From contig NZ_LDPO01000009.1 of assembly GCF_001021505.1 (NCBI RefSeq), positions 62,001-126,000 on the forward strand: a stretch of DNA of 64,000 nucleotides, read 5' to 3'. The DNA is from Mycolicibacter heraklionensis (GTDB lineage: Bacteria; Actinomycetota; Actinomycetes; Mycobacteriales; Mycobacteriaceae). A program made the translations under genes and the position numbers. The notes below the pieces were generated by a model. The model was not told where the DNA came from and made no database searches. It saw nothing but the letters and a program-made list of their open reading frames with translations. Of the stretch, positions 10,634-19,369 are shown in pieces; position 1 is the stretch's first letter, and each line of letters begins with the position of its first letter.

Positions 10634-12204
10634 CCGCTAATCTCGCGCAACTGTCCCTTCGCGATCTTGCCGCCGGATGAGCGCGGCAACTCGTCGATGA
10701 CGACAAGGCGTTCCGGCAACAGCTCTTTGGACACCCCGAGTGCCAGCAGGTGCTCGACGAGTTCGGCCAACTCGAGGGTGCCGCCGTCCGCGCGTGCCAC
10801 CTCGGCGAGTTCGGCGTAGACGCAGACTTTTTCGCCGAACACCTCGTCGCGCATCGGCACCGCCGCGGCCACCGCGATCGCCGGATGGGTCATCACCGCG
10901 TCTTCGACCTGGGCGGCGCTGATGTTCTTGCCGCCGCGCAGAATGAAATCCGATGTCCGGCCGGTGACGCTCAGATAGCCGTCGGCGTCGATCTCGCAGA
11001 TGTCCCCCATGCGCATCCAGCCATCGGCGGTGAACAGCTTGTCGTGATCGACGCCGTTCAAGTAGCCGAGGCTGGTGGCCGGCCCCCGGCAGGCGGGCTG
11101 CCCACGGCCGGTGTCGGTCACGTCGGTGTTGCCGTCCTCGCCGCCGAAGAGCCGGACCGCCATCTCGCCGACGATTCGCCCACCGGTCCGCAACCGCCGC
11201 TCCAACGAGTCGTCGAGGGTGGTGGCGCTGAGCACCCCGGTCTCGTTGGAGCCGTAGAACTGCAGGATTTTCGCCCTGGTGAGCTCCTCGAACTCCGCGG
11301 CCGGCCGGTAGGGCAACGCCTCCCCGCCGGTGAACACCACCCGCAACGAGCTCAAATCGAACTCGCGACTGGCCGGATCCGCCATCATCATGGTCAATTG
11401 CGTGCTGACACAGCACAATACGGTGACCCGGTGACGTGCTATCGCGGCACAGGTCGCGGCTGCGGTGAATCGGTCCAGCAGGATCGCCGTAGCGCCGAGG
11501 TGAATCGGGGTGGTGTGGCTGGTCCAGAGGCCGAAACCGAACGGCGTGGGAATGATCGGCAGGAAGACGTCCTCGGGGCTCAGTTGCCCGTTGGCGACGG
11601 CCAGCTGGTGAAAGTAATGCCAGCGATTCTGGGTGTGCACCACGCATTTGGGCAGTCCGGTGGTACCGGAGGTGGAGTTGATCAGGAAGACGTCATCCGG
11701 TCCGAGTTGCGGTCCCGGCACACCGATTTCGGCGGCGGTTTGCAGCTCGTCAATGCTCAGCGCTGCGATCTCGAGTCCGGCCGCGGCGGCGTGCCGCTGC
11801 TCGTCGGTGATCAGCAGCCGGGCCTGCGAGGCGGCCAGGATCGCGGACACCTCCCGGGTTCCGGCCCGTGCACCAATACCGACCACTACCGCCCCGCACC
11901 GCTCGATCGCCACGAACAGCACGTGGATGGCCGCGGAATCGCGATGCCACACCGCGATCCGGTCTCCGGGACGAACCCCGCCACCTGCCAGCCGCGTCGC
12001 CAACTCCTGCGCCGCGATGTCGAATTCCGGCCAGGTCAAGCCTGCACCCAGGTAGTCCACATAGGCGTCCCGGGCGGGGAATCTCTGGGCATTGCGGCGC
12101 ACCGCGTCCGACAGCGTGGTCTGCGACCACCAGCCGACGGCGTGATAGTGGGCGGCCTCGGCGGCGGTGTAAGCCGGTGATTCCCAGTCGATCTCGGGAG
12201 ACAT
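10624..12204 (-). CDS. AMP-dependent acyl-CoA synthetase / acid-CoA ligase
   Basis: ANL-superfamily ligase (526 residues) that should activate a carboxylic acid as acyl-AMP and then acyl-CoA. Visible motifs: the P-loop-like STSGTTGLPKC, the FYGSNETG segment (adenine-binding A5 region), TADGWMRMGDI (A7), GRTSDFILRGGKNIS (A8), and a C-terminal GGKIAKGQLRE holding the catalytic Lys. ATG 12204 gives a normal N-terminus (YTAAEAAHYHAVGWWSQTTL), similar to cyclohexanecarboxylate-CoA ligase-type enzymes. The SDR gene 29 bp upstream on the same strand suggests a small catabolic operon for an alicyclic, aromatic or fatty acid; the substrate is unknown. Confidence 0.88.
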   Translation of the reverse strand: MSPEIDWESPAYTAAEAAHYHAVGWWSQTTLSDAVRRNAQRFPARDAYVDYLGAGLTWPEFDIAAQELATRLAGGGVRPGDRIAVWHRDSAAIHVLFVAIERCGAVVVGIGARAGTREVSAILAASQARLLITDEQRHAAAAGLEIAALSIDELQTAAEIGVPGPQLGPDDVFLINSTSGTTGLPKCVVHTQNRWHYFHQLAVANGQLSPEDVFLPIIPTPFGFGLWTSHTTPIHLGATAILLDRFTAAATCAAIARHRVTVLCCVSTQLTMMMADPASREFDLSSLRVVFTGGEALPYRPAAEFEELTRAKILQFYGSNETGVLSATTLDDSLERRLRTGGRIVGEMAVRLFGGEDGNTDVTDTGRGQPACRGPATSLGYLNGVDHDKLFTADGWMRMGDICEIDADGYLSVTGRTSDFILRGGKNISAAQVEDAVMTHPAIAVAAAVPMRDEVFGEKVCVYAELAEVARADGGTLELAELVEHLLALGVSKELLPERLVVIDELPRSSGGKIAKGQLREISGYS

Positions 12205-12233
12205 CGTCGCTCACCGCCTTCGGTCACTCGATA

Positions 12234-13070
12234 TCAGTAGATGTAGTCTTCGCCGCTCGCTCGCACGGTGATGTCGCTGATACTGATACCCCAGGGCTGG
12301 TCGATGACGTGCACCACCGCCTCGGCGAGGTCTTCGGGGGTGATCAGCCAGTACCTCACCGAGTCGATGTCGGTCTGCTCGGGGTCCAGGGTGCCCTCGG
12401 CGAACGCGGTGACCGACCGCATGTAGCTCTCACCGCGGGAGCCGACGATCCCCATGATCGCCGCGCCGTTGACCACTCCTCTGCCGAGGTTGGTGCCCAG
12501 AACCCCGGTCGGCTTGACCGTGGTCACCTTGATTTTTCCCTTCGCCTCGCTGCGCAGCGAGTCCGATAGGACGGTGACCGCGGCCTTGGTCGCGCTGTAG
12601 ACGCCCGAGCCGGCCACACCGGCGTTGCCGTAGATCGAGGAGATGTTGACGACATGGCCGCGGCCCTGCTCGATCATCTGGTCGTAGACCGCCGAAATGC
12701 CGTTCACCACGCCCTTGATGTTGATGTCGATCGCCCGGTGCCAGTGCTGCCAGGCCTTCTCGTGATCGGCGAAATAGGCCAGCGGCATCACACCGGCGTT
12801 GTTGACGATGACGTCCACCGCACCGAAAGTCTGCACCGCGTGTCGCACCGCGGCTTTCATCTGCTCGATGTCGGTGACGTCGGCCACCTGATAGGTACCG
12901 GACAGGCCGGCCTCGCGGATCCCGTCGAAGACCGCCGCAAGGTTCTCGGCACCGATGTCGACGCCGACAACGCGGGCCCCGGCGGCGGCGCACTTCTCCG
13001 CGATCAGTTTGCCGAATCCGCCCCCGGCACCGGTGATGACGACGACCTTGTCCTGCAGGTGCTGCGACAT
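12234..13070 (-). CDS. Short-chain dehydrogenase/reductase (classical SDR)
   Basis: NAD(P)-dependent oxidoreductase of 278 residues with the classical SDR marks: TGAGGGFG (cofactor loop, residues about 14-21), NNAGV (about 91), a catalytic Ser in NISSIYGNAG, and YSATKAAV with Tyr and Lys. The acidic VVGVDIGAENL after beta-2 favours NAD over NADP. The final 40 residues (WLITPEDLAEAVVHVIDQPW, then GISISDITVRASGEDYIY) match a mycobacterial SDR subgroup. It is probably co-transcribed with the acyl-CoA ligase downstream and divergent from the secreted glycoside hydrolase. The substrate is not predictable. Confidence 0.88.
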   Translation of the reverse strand: MSQHLQDKVVVITGAGGGFGKLIAEKCAAAGARVVGVDIGAENLAAVFDGIREAGLSGTYQVADVTDIEQMKAAVRHAVQTFGAVDVIVNNAGVMPLAYFADHEKAWQHWHRAIDINIKGVVNGISAVYDQMIEQGRGHVVNISSIYGNAGVAGSGVYSATKAAVTVLSDSLRSEAKGKIKVTTVKPTGVLGTNLGRGVVNGAAIMGIVGSRGESYMRSVTAFAEGTLDPEQTDIDSVRYWLITPEDLAEAVVHVIDQPWGISISDITVRASGEDYIY

Positions 13071-13170
13071 AGTCGGCCAGTTTAGGTGGCCGCTGTCGCG
13101 CCAGTTGTCACCGCCCGATTTGCTCGGCGACAGGCCGAGTGTTCGGACGTCCGGTAACGGGTCCGGACGT

Positions 13171-13176
13171 TATGTT
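13171..13176 (+). promoter_or_regulatory. Putative -10 element for the leaderless glycoside hydrolase gene
   Basis: TATGTT ends six bases before the GTG start at 13183, so the transcript would be essentially leaderless. Just upstream, GTCCGG is repeated directly (about 13149-13167) and GGACGTCC is self-complementary, giving candidate operator half-sites. Confidence 0.5.
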
Positions 13177-13182
13177 TACTTC

Positions 13183-14295
13183 GTGAAGCGTCGAACGGCA
13201 CTGGGGCTACCCCTCCTGCTGGCGGCGGGTCCCACCTTGAGCCGGCTCCCGCGGGCCGGCGCGGACCCCGGCCGGTGGTCGATCGACCGGGTAAATCGCT
13301 GGTACCAGGCGCAGGGTTGGCCGGTCGGCTCCAACTACATCACCTCCACCGCGGTCAACCAGCTCGAGATGTTCCAGCCGAGCACCTTCGACCTGCGCCG
13401 GATCGACGCCGAGTTGGGCTGGGCCCGGTCGGCCGGCTTCAACACCGTGCGGGTGTTCTTGCACGACCAGCTGTGGGCCGCCGATCAGCGGGGCTTTCAA
13501 TACCGGCTGGGCCAGTTCGTCGCGGTCGCCGCTCGCCACCGCATCAAGCCGATGTTCGTCCTGTTCGACTCCTGCTGGGACCCGCACCCCAAGGCCGGAC
13601 CACAGCTGGCCCCCCGAGTCGGCATCCACAATTCGCGATGGGTGCAGAGTCCCGGAGCCGAACGGCTCGGAGACCGCAGCTACTACCGAACCCTGTATGA
13701 CTACGTCACCGGTGTGATGACCCAGTTCCGGTACGACGAACGGGTGCTGGCTTGGGACCTGTGGAACGAGCCGGACAACATGGCCCGCGAGTACAGCTCC
13801 GTCGAACGGTCGGACAAGCTGGATTACATCAGTGACCTGCTACCCCAGGTGTTCAGTTGGGCGCGTTCGGTCGACGCCCGTCAGCCGCTGACCAGTGGGA
13901 TCTGGGAGGGCTCGCGGCAGGGCAGCACGATCGTCAACACCCAGCTCAACAGCTCCGACGTCATCACGTTCCACTCCTACGACAAGCCGGCGACGTTCAG
14001 TGATCGCATCGCCGAACTGGCGCCCCTGGGTCGGCCGATGATGTGCACCGAATATCTGGCCCGCACCCGTGGCAACACCATCGACGGGATTCTGCCGATC
14101 ATGAAGCGCCACAATGTGGGCGCCTACAACTGGGGATTCGTCGCCGGGCGAACGCAGACCTACCTGCCGTGGGACTCCTGGGACCATCCCTACACCGCGG
14201 AGCCGCAGGTCTGGTTCCACGACCTGGTGCAGCCCACCGGTCGCGCGTACCGGAATCTGGAGATCATGACGATCAGCAATCTCACCGGCCGCTGA
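13183..14295 (+). CDS. Secreted glycoside hydrolase, cellulase family 5-like
   Basis: Exported beta-glycanase-like protein, 370 residues. The N-terminus KRRTALGLPLLLAAGPTL is a short, Tat-like or Sec signal (twin Arg, hydrophobic core, Ala-rich cleavage at about residue 28). The catalytic acid/base is Glu196 in WDLWNEPDN. The probable nucleophile is Glu290 in MMCTEYLAR. Both lie on TIM-barrel strands in the family 5 order, and NTVRVFLHDQLW and NWGFVAGRTQTYLPWDSW line the substrate cleft in relatives. Its substrate could be a beta-glucan or mannan and may be environmental or cell-envelope. GTG is favoured by the -10 element six bases upstream. Confidence 0.82.
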   Translation: MKRRTALGLPLLLAAGPTLSRLPRAGADPGRWSIDRVNRWYQAQGWPVGSNYITSTAVNQLEMFQPSTFDLRRIDAELGWARSAGFNTVRVFLHDQLWAADQRGFQYRLGQFVAVAARHRIKPMFVLFDSCWDPHPKAGPQLAPRVGIHNSRWVQSPGAERLGDRSYYRTLYDYVTGVMTQFRYDERVLAWDLWNEPDNMAREYSSVERSDKLDYISDLLPQVFSWARSVDARQPLTSGIWEGSRQGSTIVNTQLNSSDVITFHSYDKPATFSDRIAELAPLGRPMMCTEYLARTRGNTIDGILPIMKRHNVGAYNWGFVAGRTQTYLPWDSWDHPYTAEPQVWFHDLVQPTGRAYRNLEIMTISNLTGR

Positions 14296-14390
14296 CCAGC
14301 CCCATACCTGCGATGTTGGCGCTACCGGCTGATAGCGGCGCGGTTCAGTGATGAAATCATGGGCGGCAATGTCGTCGTGAGGAGTCGGTG

Positions 14391-16166
14391 ATGGGCGAGA
14401 CCGCGTCGGGTTCGCGGGCTGGGTCACGGGTGGGGCGTTACCTCCTCAAACGACTGCTGGGACGCGGCACCACCGGTGAGGTCTACGAGGCGGTCGACAC
14501 CCACAAGGACCGCGCCGCCGCGGTCAAACTGCTGGCGCCGGCGTTGGGCGGGAATCCGGCGTTTCGCGAGTGGCTGCAGCGTGAGGCGCTCGTGGTCGGG
14601 CGGGTGCAGGAGCCGCACGTGGTCCCGGTTCGCGACTACGGCGAGCTCGACGGCCAGGTGTTCATCGATATGCCGCTGGTTGCCGGAGCCGACTTGGCCG
14701 CGCTGTTGAAACGGAACGGCGTACTGCCCCCGTCGCGTGCGGTGAACATCGTGTGGCAGGCGGCGTCGGCCCTGGATGCCGCGCACGGCGCCGGGGTGAT
14801 CCACCGCGGCGTCAAACCGCGCAACATCCTGGTGACCAGTGACGACTTCGTCTATCTGGTGGATTTCGGACTGGCCGGCGCGCCCGGGGCCGACGCGGCC
14901 GACGCCCAGAATGCGGGCGCCCGCTGGAAGTACGCGGCGCCGGAGCTGTTCTCCGGCAGTGACTTCGGCCCGGCCGTCGACATCTATGCGCTGACGTGCG
15001 TGCTCTACCAGTGCTTGACGGGTTCGCCGCCGTACCGGGCCGACAGCCTCAAGATGCTGGCCAATGCGCATCAGAACAAGCCGATTCCGCGGCCCAGCCT
15101 TGCCGGGGCGACCATCCCGGCCGCCTTGGACGAGGTCGTCGCCAAAGGTATGGCCAAGGACCCGCAGGAGCGTTATGCCAGCGCCGCGGAGCTCGCGACC
15201 GCCGCCTATCAGGCGCTCAGCGCGCCCGATCAGCACCGGACACTGCAGATTTATGAGGCCAGCCAGCAGTCCACTCCGCCGCTGATCGAGCAACCTCAGC
15301 CGGGCTCGCCACCGGTGGAACCGACCGAGGTGCCTGCTGCCGAGCCACCGGTGCCGCCCGCCGCGACGGCCGAGGTTCCCCCGGACCCCGTGCACGAGGT
15401 GCCGACGGTCCCCGAGGCGCAACCAACCCAGTCGGTCCCGCCGCCAGCCGAGCCCACCCCGATTCCCGAGCCCGTGACCGCGGCGCGTCCCACCGGTCAT
15501 CCCGGCCTGCCCCGGGTCTCGACCACCGCCGACGACTGGTTCAGTTCGTCCCGGCCACCGCGCCTGTCTCACGATCCCGCAAAACGCAAGCTGCTGCTGC
15601 GGATCGGGGCGGCCCTGATCGTCGTCGTGGGGTTGATCGCCTGGATGACGAGCCGATCGGGCTCCGACGAGCTGGGAGCCGGCGGCGACACCTCGCGGTC
15701 CGCCGCGGGGGCGAGTCAGCCCACGACGACCATGTCGTCGGCCGAGGCGCAGGCCCGTCTGCTCAAGCTGCTGCCGTCGGGCTATCCGCAGGACACCTGC
15801 ACGTCGACCCCGCCGTCGGCCGGCGCCATCGCGGAGGTCACGTGTGGCCGCAACGTCGACCTCGACGGCCCGCCCGCGGCGACCTACTCGCTGTTCCCCG
15901 ATGCCGGTGCGCTGCGCCAGAGCTTCGACAGCACGGTGCAGGCCACCACCGTCGTCACCTGTCCGGGCCGGATCCAGTCGCCGGGCCCCTGGCACCGCAC
16001 CGCCACCCCGGACAAGACGGCCGGGACGCTGCTGTGCGGCATGCGGCAGGGGTCTCCCGTGCTGGTCTGGACCAACGATGCCAACCTGACTATCGGCTCA
16101 CTGCGAACCGAACGCGCCGCCCCCACTCTGGAGCAGTTCTACACCTGGTGGAGTTCGCATTCCTGA
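14391..16166 (+). CDS. Transmembrane Ser/Thr kinase homologue with HRG in place of HRD (possible pseudokinase)
   Basis: PASTA-less PknF/PknE-like membrane kinase homologue, 591 residues. Kinase domain residues 15-280: ATP-binding Lys46 (AAAVKLL), DFG at 158-160, and APE-type YAAPELF. The catalytic loop reads H138-R139-G140-V-K142-P-R-N145, so the proton-accepting Asp is Gly (codon GGC), while Lys, Asn and the DFG Asp remain. A Pro/Glu-rich linker (about 285-395) leads to one membrane helix (about 401-421). A 165-residue outer domain with several Cys (DTCTSTPP, VTCGRN, VVTCPG, LLCG) follows. ATG 14391 is preferred over GTG 14388 because GGAG lies seven bases upstream. It may be a weak kinase or a signalling scaffold. 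Confidence 0.85.
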   Translation: MGETASGSRAGSRVGRYLLKRLLGRGTTGEVYEAVDTHKDRAAAVKLLAPALGGNPAFREWLQREALVVGRVQEPHVVPVRDYGELDGQVFIDMPLVAGADLAALLKRNGVLPPSRAVNIVWQAASALDAAHGAGVIHRGVKPRNILVTSDDFVYLVDFGLAGAPGADAADAQNAGARWKYAAPELFSGSDFGPAVDIYALTCVLYQCLTGSPPYRADSLKMLANAHQNKPIPRPSLAGATIPAALDEVVAKGMAKDPQERYASAAELATAAYQALSAPDQHRTLQIYEASQQSTPPLIEQPQPGSPPVEPTEVPAAEPPVPPAATAEVPPDPVHEVPTVPEAQPTQSVPPPAEPTPIPEPVTAARPTGHPGLPRVSTTADDWFSSSRPPRLSHDPAKRKLLLRIGAALIVVVGLIAWMTSRSGSDELGAGGDTSRSAAGASQPTTTMSSAEAQARLLKLLPSGYPQDTCTSTPPSAGAIAEVTCGRNVDLDGPPAATYSLFPDAGALRQSFDSTVQATTVVTCPGRIQSPGPWHRTATPDKTAGTLLCGMRQGSPVLVWTNDANLTIGSLRTERAAPTLEQFYTWWSSHS

Positions 16167-16277
16167 CCGCCGATCCTGGCGACGCGAATAACCGCAGCCG
16201 TCAAATCCGTTAGGATTTTCCACTTGGAGTCACTGCATCACCTTCGAGATCCAGTCGAGCCGAGGAGTCAACCAATA

Positions 16278-17354
16278 ATGAAGTTCTTCACAACTGCCGT
16301 GGCAGCCGCGGGCGCGTTGGCCGCAGCAGGTGCCGTCACCGCCGCGACCGCCAGTGCGGACGCCGGCGACGTCGCCCCCTCGACCCACCCGATCGGCACC
16401 CAGGGCACGGTGGAGAACGGGGGTGTCATCCAGGGCTGGACCGTCAGTGACCTGCGCCCCAGCTCCGACGCCATCCCCTACCAGCCTCGCGGCACCCTGT
16501 GGGAGGCCACCGCCACCGACGTGGCGATCCAGGGCACCGTCACCCCGGTGATCGCCAACCTGGGTGCGCGTTCAGCGAGCGGTCAGACCTACCCGGCGCT
16601 GTTCGGGGTGCCCACGGCGCAGGGCGTGAACCCGGCCAACCTGACGCAGGGCCAGAAGACTAGCGGCAAGGTCTACTTCGACGTCACCGGCGACGCGCCC
16701 AACAGCGCGGTGTACCAGTTCGCCGGCCACGACCAGCTGGTTTGGACCCCCGCCGCACCGACCACGCCGACCGGCGGTTCGTCGGGTCCGGCGGCCACCG
16801 GTTCGCAACGGGCTTCCGGTCCGGCGGCCACCGGCGCGAAGCCCGCCCAGTCAGGCACCCAGGGCGCTCCGGCTGCTACCGACACCACCCCGGCTGCAGC
16901 CGGCAGCCAGGGCACCCCACTGCCCGCGAGCAGCCAGGGCACCCCACTGCCGGCTGAGGCCGACGGCACTCCCGCCGCTGCCTCCGGCTCGGAGGCCGCG
17001 GGCTCCTCAGGCACGGCGGGCACGTCGGGCACCTCGGGCACACAAGCCCAGGGCACCGCGGGCAGCGCCGAAGCGTCGACTTCCGCCAGCGGCCCGGCAC
17101 CGTCCTCGCAGCAGACCCCGGGTACCCCGAGCCAGTCGGAGGCCTCGGCTGCCGCCGGCAGCTCGGGTACGCCGCTTCCCGCCGAGGCCCCCGGTGCTTC
17201 GACGACGGAGGCGACCGGCACGACCGGCACGACAGGCACTGGTTCGGAAGGCACCGCTTCGGCCGCGGCCGGAAACCAGGGCACGCCGCTTCCGGCGGCC
17301 ACCCCCGGCACCCCGGCGGCCAGCGGCGCGAACACCTCGACCGCTTCGCACTGA
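16278..17354 (+). CDS. Secreted MPT63-like protein with a long repetitive Ala/Gly/Ser/Thr-rich tail
   Basis: Secreted protein of 358 residues. Signal peptide: MKFFTTAVAAAGALAAAGAV, then cleavage near ASADAG. Residues about 35-165 match the MPT63 (DUF1942) beta-sandwich: GTVENGGVIQGWTVSDLRPS, GTLWEATATDVAIQGTVTPV and GKVYFDVTGDAPNSAVY. MPT63 itself ends near residue 159. Here about 190 further residues form a low-complexity tail with repeated GTPLP blocks (SQGTPLP twice, SSGTPLP and NQGTPLP). The tail is probably disordered and may be surface-exposed or glycosylated. A GAGGAG ribosome binding site precedes ATG 16278. A strong hairpin follows the gene. The second paralogue is 150 bp downstream. 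Confidence 0.87.
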   Translation: MKFFTTAVAAAGALAAAGAVTAATASADAGDVAPSTHPIGTQGTVENGGVIQGWTVSDLRPSSDAIPYQPRGTLWEATATDVAIQGTVTPVIANLGARSASGQTYPALFGVPTAQGVNPANLTQGQKTSGKVYFDVTGDAPNSAVYQFAGHDQLVWTPAAPTTPTGGSSGPAATGSQRASGPAATGAKPAQSGTQGAPAATDTTPAAAGSQGTPLPASSQGTPLPAEADGTPAAASGSEAAGSSGTAGTSGTSGTQAQGTAGSAEASTSASGPAPSSQQTPGTPSQSEASAAAGSSGTPLPAEAPGASTTEATGTTGTTGTGSEGTASAAAGNQGTPLPAATPGTPAASGANTSTASH

Positions 17355-17373
17355 CCGAAGTTCTCTCGCCAGG

Positions 17374-17408
17374 CCGGCCCGACCTCCACTACCGCGAGGT
17401 CGGGCCGG
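17374..17408 (+). terminator. Strong hairpin terminator after the first MPT63-like gene
   Basis: Perfect 13-bp inverted repeat, CCGGCCCGACCTC and GAGGTCGGGCCGG, with a 9-nt loop, 20 bp past the stop codon. There is no U-tract, as is common in mycobacteria. It should insulate the downstream paralogue. Confidence 0.75.
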
Positions 17409-17503
17409 ACTCGTTCCTGGGTAGCCTGGTCCCCAGCCCGTTACGATTGAAGTACTTGAGTACCAATGTCGTCGGCATGCAGCCGATTTGAGGAGACAGT
17501 CCC

Positions 17504-18184
17504 ATGAAGTCCATCTCGACCGCCCTGGCCGCGGGAGCACTGGCCGCCGCGGGCGCCCTCACCACCGGGATTGCCGGCGCGGACCCTGACCCGGCCCCGG
17601 CGCCCGCCCCTGCCACCCAACCGATCGGCACCCAGGGCACCGTGCCCGAAGGACCCGGAGTCCACGGCTGGACGATCAGCGATCTGCGGCCCAGCTCGGA
17701 CGCCATCCCCTATCAGCCCCGCGGCACCCTGTGGGAGGCCACCGCCACCGACGAGGCGATCCAGGGCGCCGTCTTTCCGATCGTCGCCAACCTCAGTGCC
17801 CGTTCGGCCAGCGGCCAGAACTACCAGGCTTTGTTCACCGTGCCCACCGCACAGGGCATCGCTCCCGCCGCCCTGACTCAGGGCCAGAAGGCCAGCGGCA
17901 AAGTCTACTTCGACGTCACCGGCGACGCCCCCAACAGCATGGTGTACCAAACCGGCGGCAACGATCTGATCCGTTGGGTGGCGCCGGCGCCCCAGGCTCC
18001 GCCGCAGCCCCAAGCCCCCGCCGGCGGGTCGCAGGTCCCGGCCACCGGAGGCAGCAACCGGGCGCCTGCCGCACCGGCTCGTCCCCCGGCGTCGCGGCCC
18101 GCGCACCCCGCACCGTCAGCGCCGCCGTCCGGCAGCTCCGGGACTCCGCTGCCCGAGGGCAGTTCCGGTACCCCGCTGCCCTGA
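17504..18184 (+). CDS. Secreted MPT63-like protein with a Pro-rich tail
   Basis: Second MPT63-type secreted protein, 226 residues. The signal peptide (MKSISTALAAGALAAAGALT, cleavage near GIAGA) is followed by an MPT63 domain almost superimposable on the upstream paralogue: GVHGWTISDLRPSSDAIPYQ, GTLWEATATDEAIQGAVFPI, GKVYFDVTGDAPNSMVYQ. The tail is shorter (about 65 residues), rich in Pro/Ala, and ends exactly on two GTPLP blocks (SSGTPLPEGSSGTPLP). A GAGGAG ribosome binding site lies just upstream of ATG 17504. The stop codon is 12 bp from that of the convergent acyl-CoA dehydrogenase gene. MPT63 function remains unknown. Confidence 0.87.
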   Translation: MKSISTALAAGALAAAGALTTGIAGADPDPAPAPAPATQPIGTQGTVPEGPGVHGWTISDLRPSSDAIPYQPRGTLWEATATDEAIQGAVFPIVANLSARSASGQNYQALFTVPTAQGIAPAALTQGQKASGKVYFDVTGDAPNSMVYQTGGNDLIRWVAPAPQAPPQPQAPAGGSQVPATGGSNRAPAAPARPPASRPAHPAPSAPPSGSSGTPLPEGSSGTPLP

Positions 18185-18196
18185 TTCAGCGGCTGC

Positions 18197-19369
18197 TCAG
18201 AGCCCGAACTGGTCGTCGATCAGCCCGAGCCAGATCTGGGCCGCGTCGATAGCGACCTTCTCACTGATGAAGGCGTGCTGGGTTCCGGTGTAGATGTCGC
18301 GGAATGCTCGTTCGAGGCGACTGCCTTCGCGGATCGCCGTCGTTCCGGCCGCCAGATGTGCCCATTCGGCGCAGCTTCTGGCGGTGTCGGTGGCGTAGAC
18401 GGCTGCCACTCGCATGTCGGCCCGCAGTCGCGGCGTCAGGTCTTCGCCTGCCGCGACGGCGGACTCGGCCGTGGTGAAGGCATCCAGCACCAGCAGACGA
18501 GCGGCGCGCCATGCGGCGACGTGGTGAGCCAGATCTTTCTGAAACGTCGGGCGACTGGCCAACGCCGCCATGTCGCTCATCCGGTATTTGGTGGCTGCCA
18601 GCTCCGTCACGTCGTCGAGCATGCTTTTGGCCACACCGAGCGCCCAGGACGCGTGTCCGGCGGCCGTGACCGGCATCAAACCCATCCGAGCTGCCGGCGA
18701 GGCACCCCGAAGGGGTACACGGCAGAACAGCGGAAAAGTCCGGCTGCCCGGCACGAACACGTCGTGTGCGCTGTAGTCATAAGAGCCGGTTCCCTTGAGC
18801 CCCTGTACATGCCAGCCATCGTTGAACGAGATCTGCGCACGTGGCACCACCGCGACCTGCATGTCGGGTATCCCGTCGCTGACCCAGCGCATCTCGCCGT
18901 CGTCCATCGGGAAAAAACCGGCGGCGACGTACTGGGAGTGGCCGATGCCGGAGCCGAAGCTCCAGGCTCCGCTCAACCGGTAACCGCCGTCGACGGCGAC
19001 GCCCTGTCCGTTCGGAAAGTATTGGCCACCCAGCGTCACCTGATTGCCGTGGGCGGTGAACACCTCGTTGAATCCATCGTCGGGCAGGTAGGCGGCGGCC
19101 GCGAACGACGACGGCATGTTGGCGATGCCGATCCAGCCGAACGAGCCGTCCTGCCATGCCATTTCGATCCAGGTCTCGATCATCTCGGCAAACGTCGGCT
19201 CGACACCTCCAGCCGCGGCGGGGTTGAACGCCGACATCAGGCCGGTGCGCCACATCTCGTCGACGATGGGGGCGGTCAGCGTGCGGCGCTGCTCGGACGC
19301 GGCCGCCTCGGCTGCCACCAGCTCACGCATGCCGCGCGCCAACGCGACAATCCCACCGGCCTCGGTCAC
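18197..19369 (-). CDS. Acyl-CoA dehydrogenase-family flavoprotein (possible flavin-dependent monooxygenase)
   Basis: Flavoprotein of the acyl-CoA dehydrogenase superfamily, 390 residues. It has an all-alpha N-terminal domain, a beta middle domain (GGYRLSGAWSFGSGIGHSQY, QGLKGTGSYDYSAHDVFVP) and a C-terminal four-helix domain (TDTARSCAEWAHLAAGTTAI, then RDIYTGTQHAFISEKV). This arrangement is shared with HsaA/group D monooxygenases as well as true dehydrogenases, and the usual catalytic Glu is not obvious. The GTG start at 19369 overlaps the TGA stop of the preceding gene by four bases, so translation is coupled. It sits with a Rieske oxygenase, favouring an oxidative role in degrading a ring compound. 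Confidence 0.82.
   Translation of the reverse strand: MTEAGGIVALARGMRELVAAEAAASEQRRTLTAPIVDEMWRTGLMSAFNPAAAGGVEPTFAEMIETWIEMAWQDGSFGWIGIANMPSSFAAAAYLPDDGFNEVFTAHGNQVTLGGQYFPNGQGVAVDGGYRLSGAWSFGSGIGHSQYVAAGFFPMDDGEMRWVSDGIPDMQVAVVPRAQISFNDGWHVQGLKGTGSYDYSAHDVFVPGSRTFPLFCRVPLRGASPAARMGLMPVTAAGHASWALGVAKSMLDDVTELAATKYRMSDMAALASRPTFQKDLAHHVAAWRAARLLVLDAFTTAESAVAAGEDLTPRLRADMRVAAVYATDTARSCAEWAHLAAGTTAIREGSRLERAFRDIYTGTQHAFISEKVAIDAAQIWLGLIDDQFGL

Noticed and set aside
14424..15995. Long minus-strand open frame (523 codons) opposite the kinase gene
   Set aside because: Shadow of codon bias: Arg/Gly-rich translation, no start signals, and the plus-strand kinase motifs are clear.
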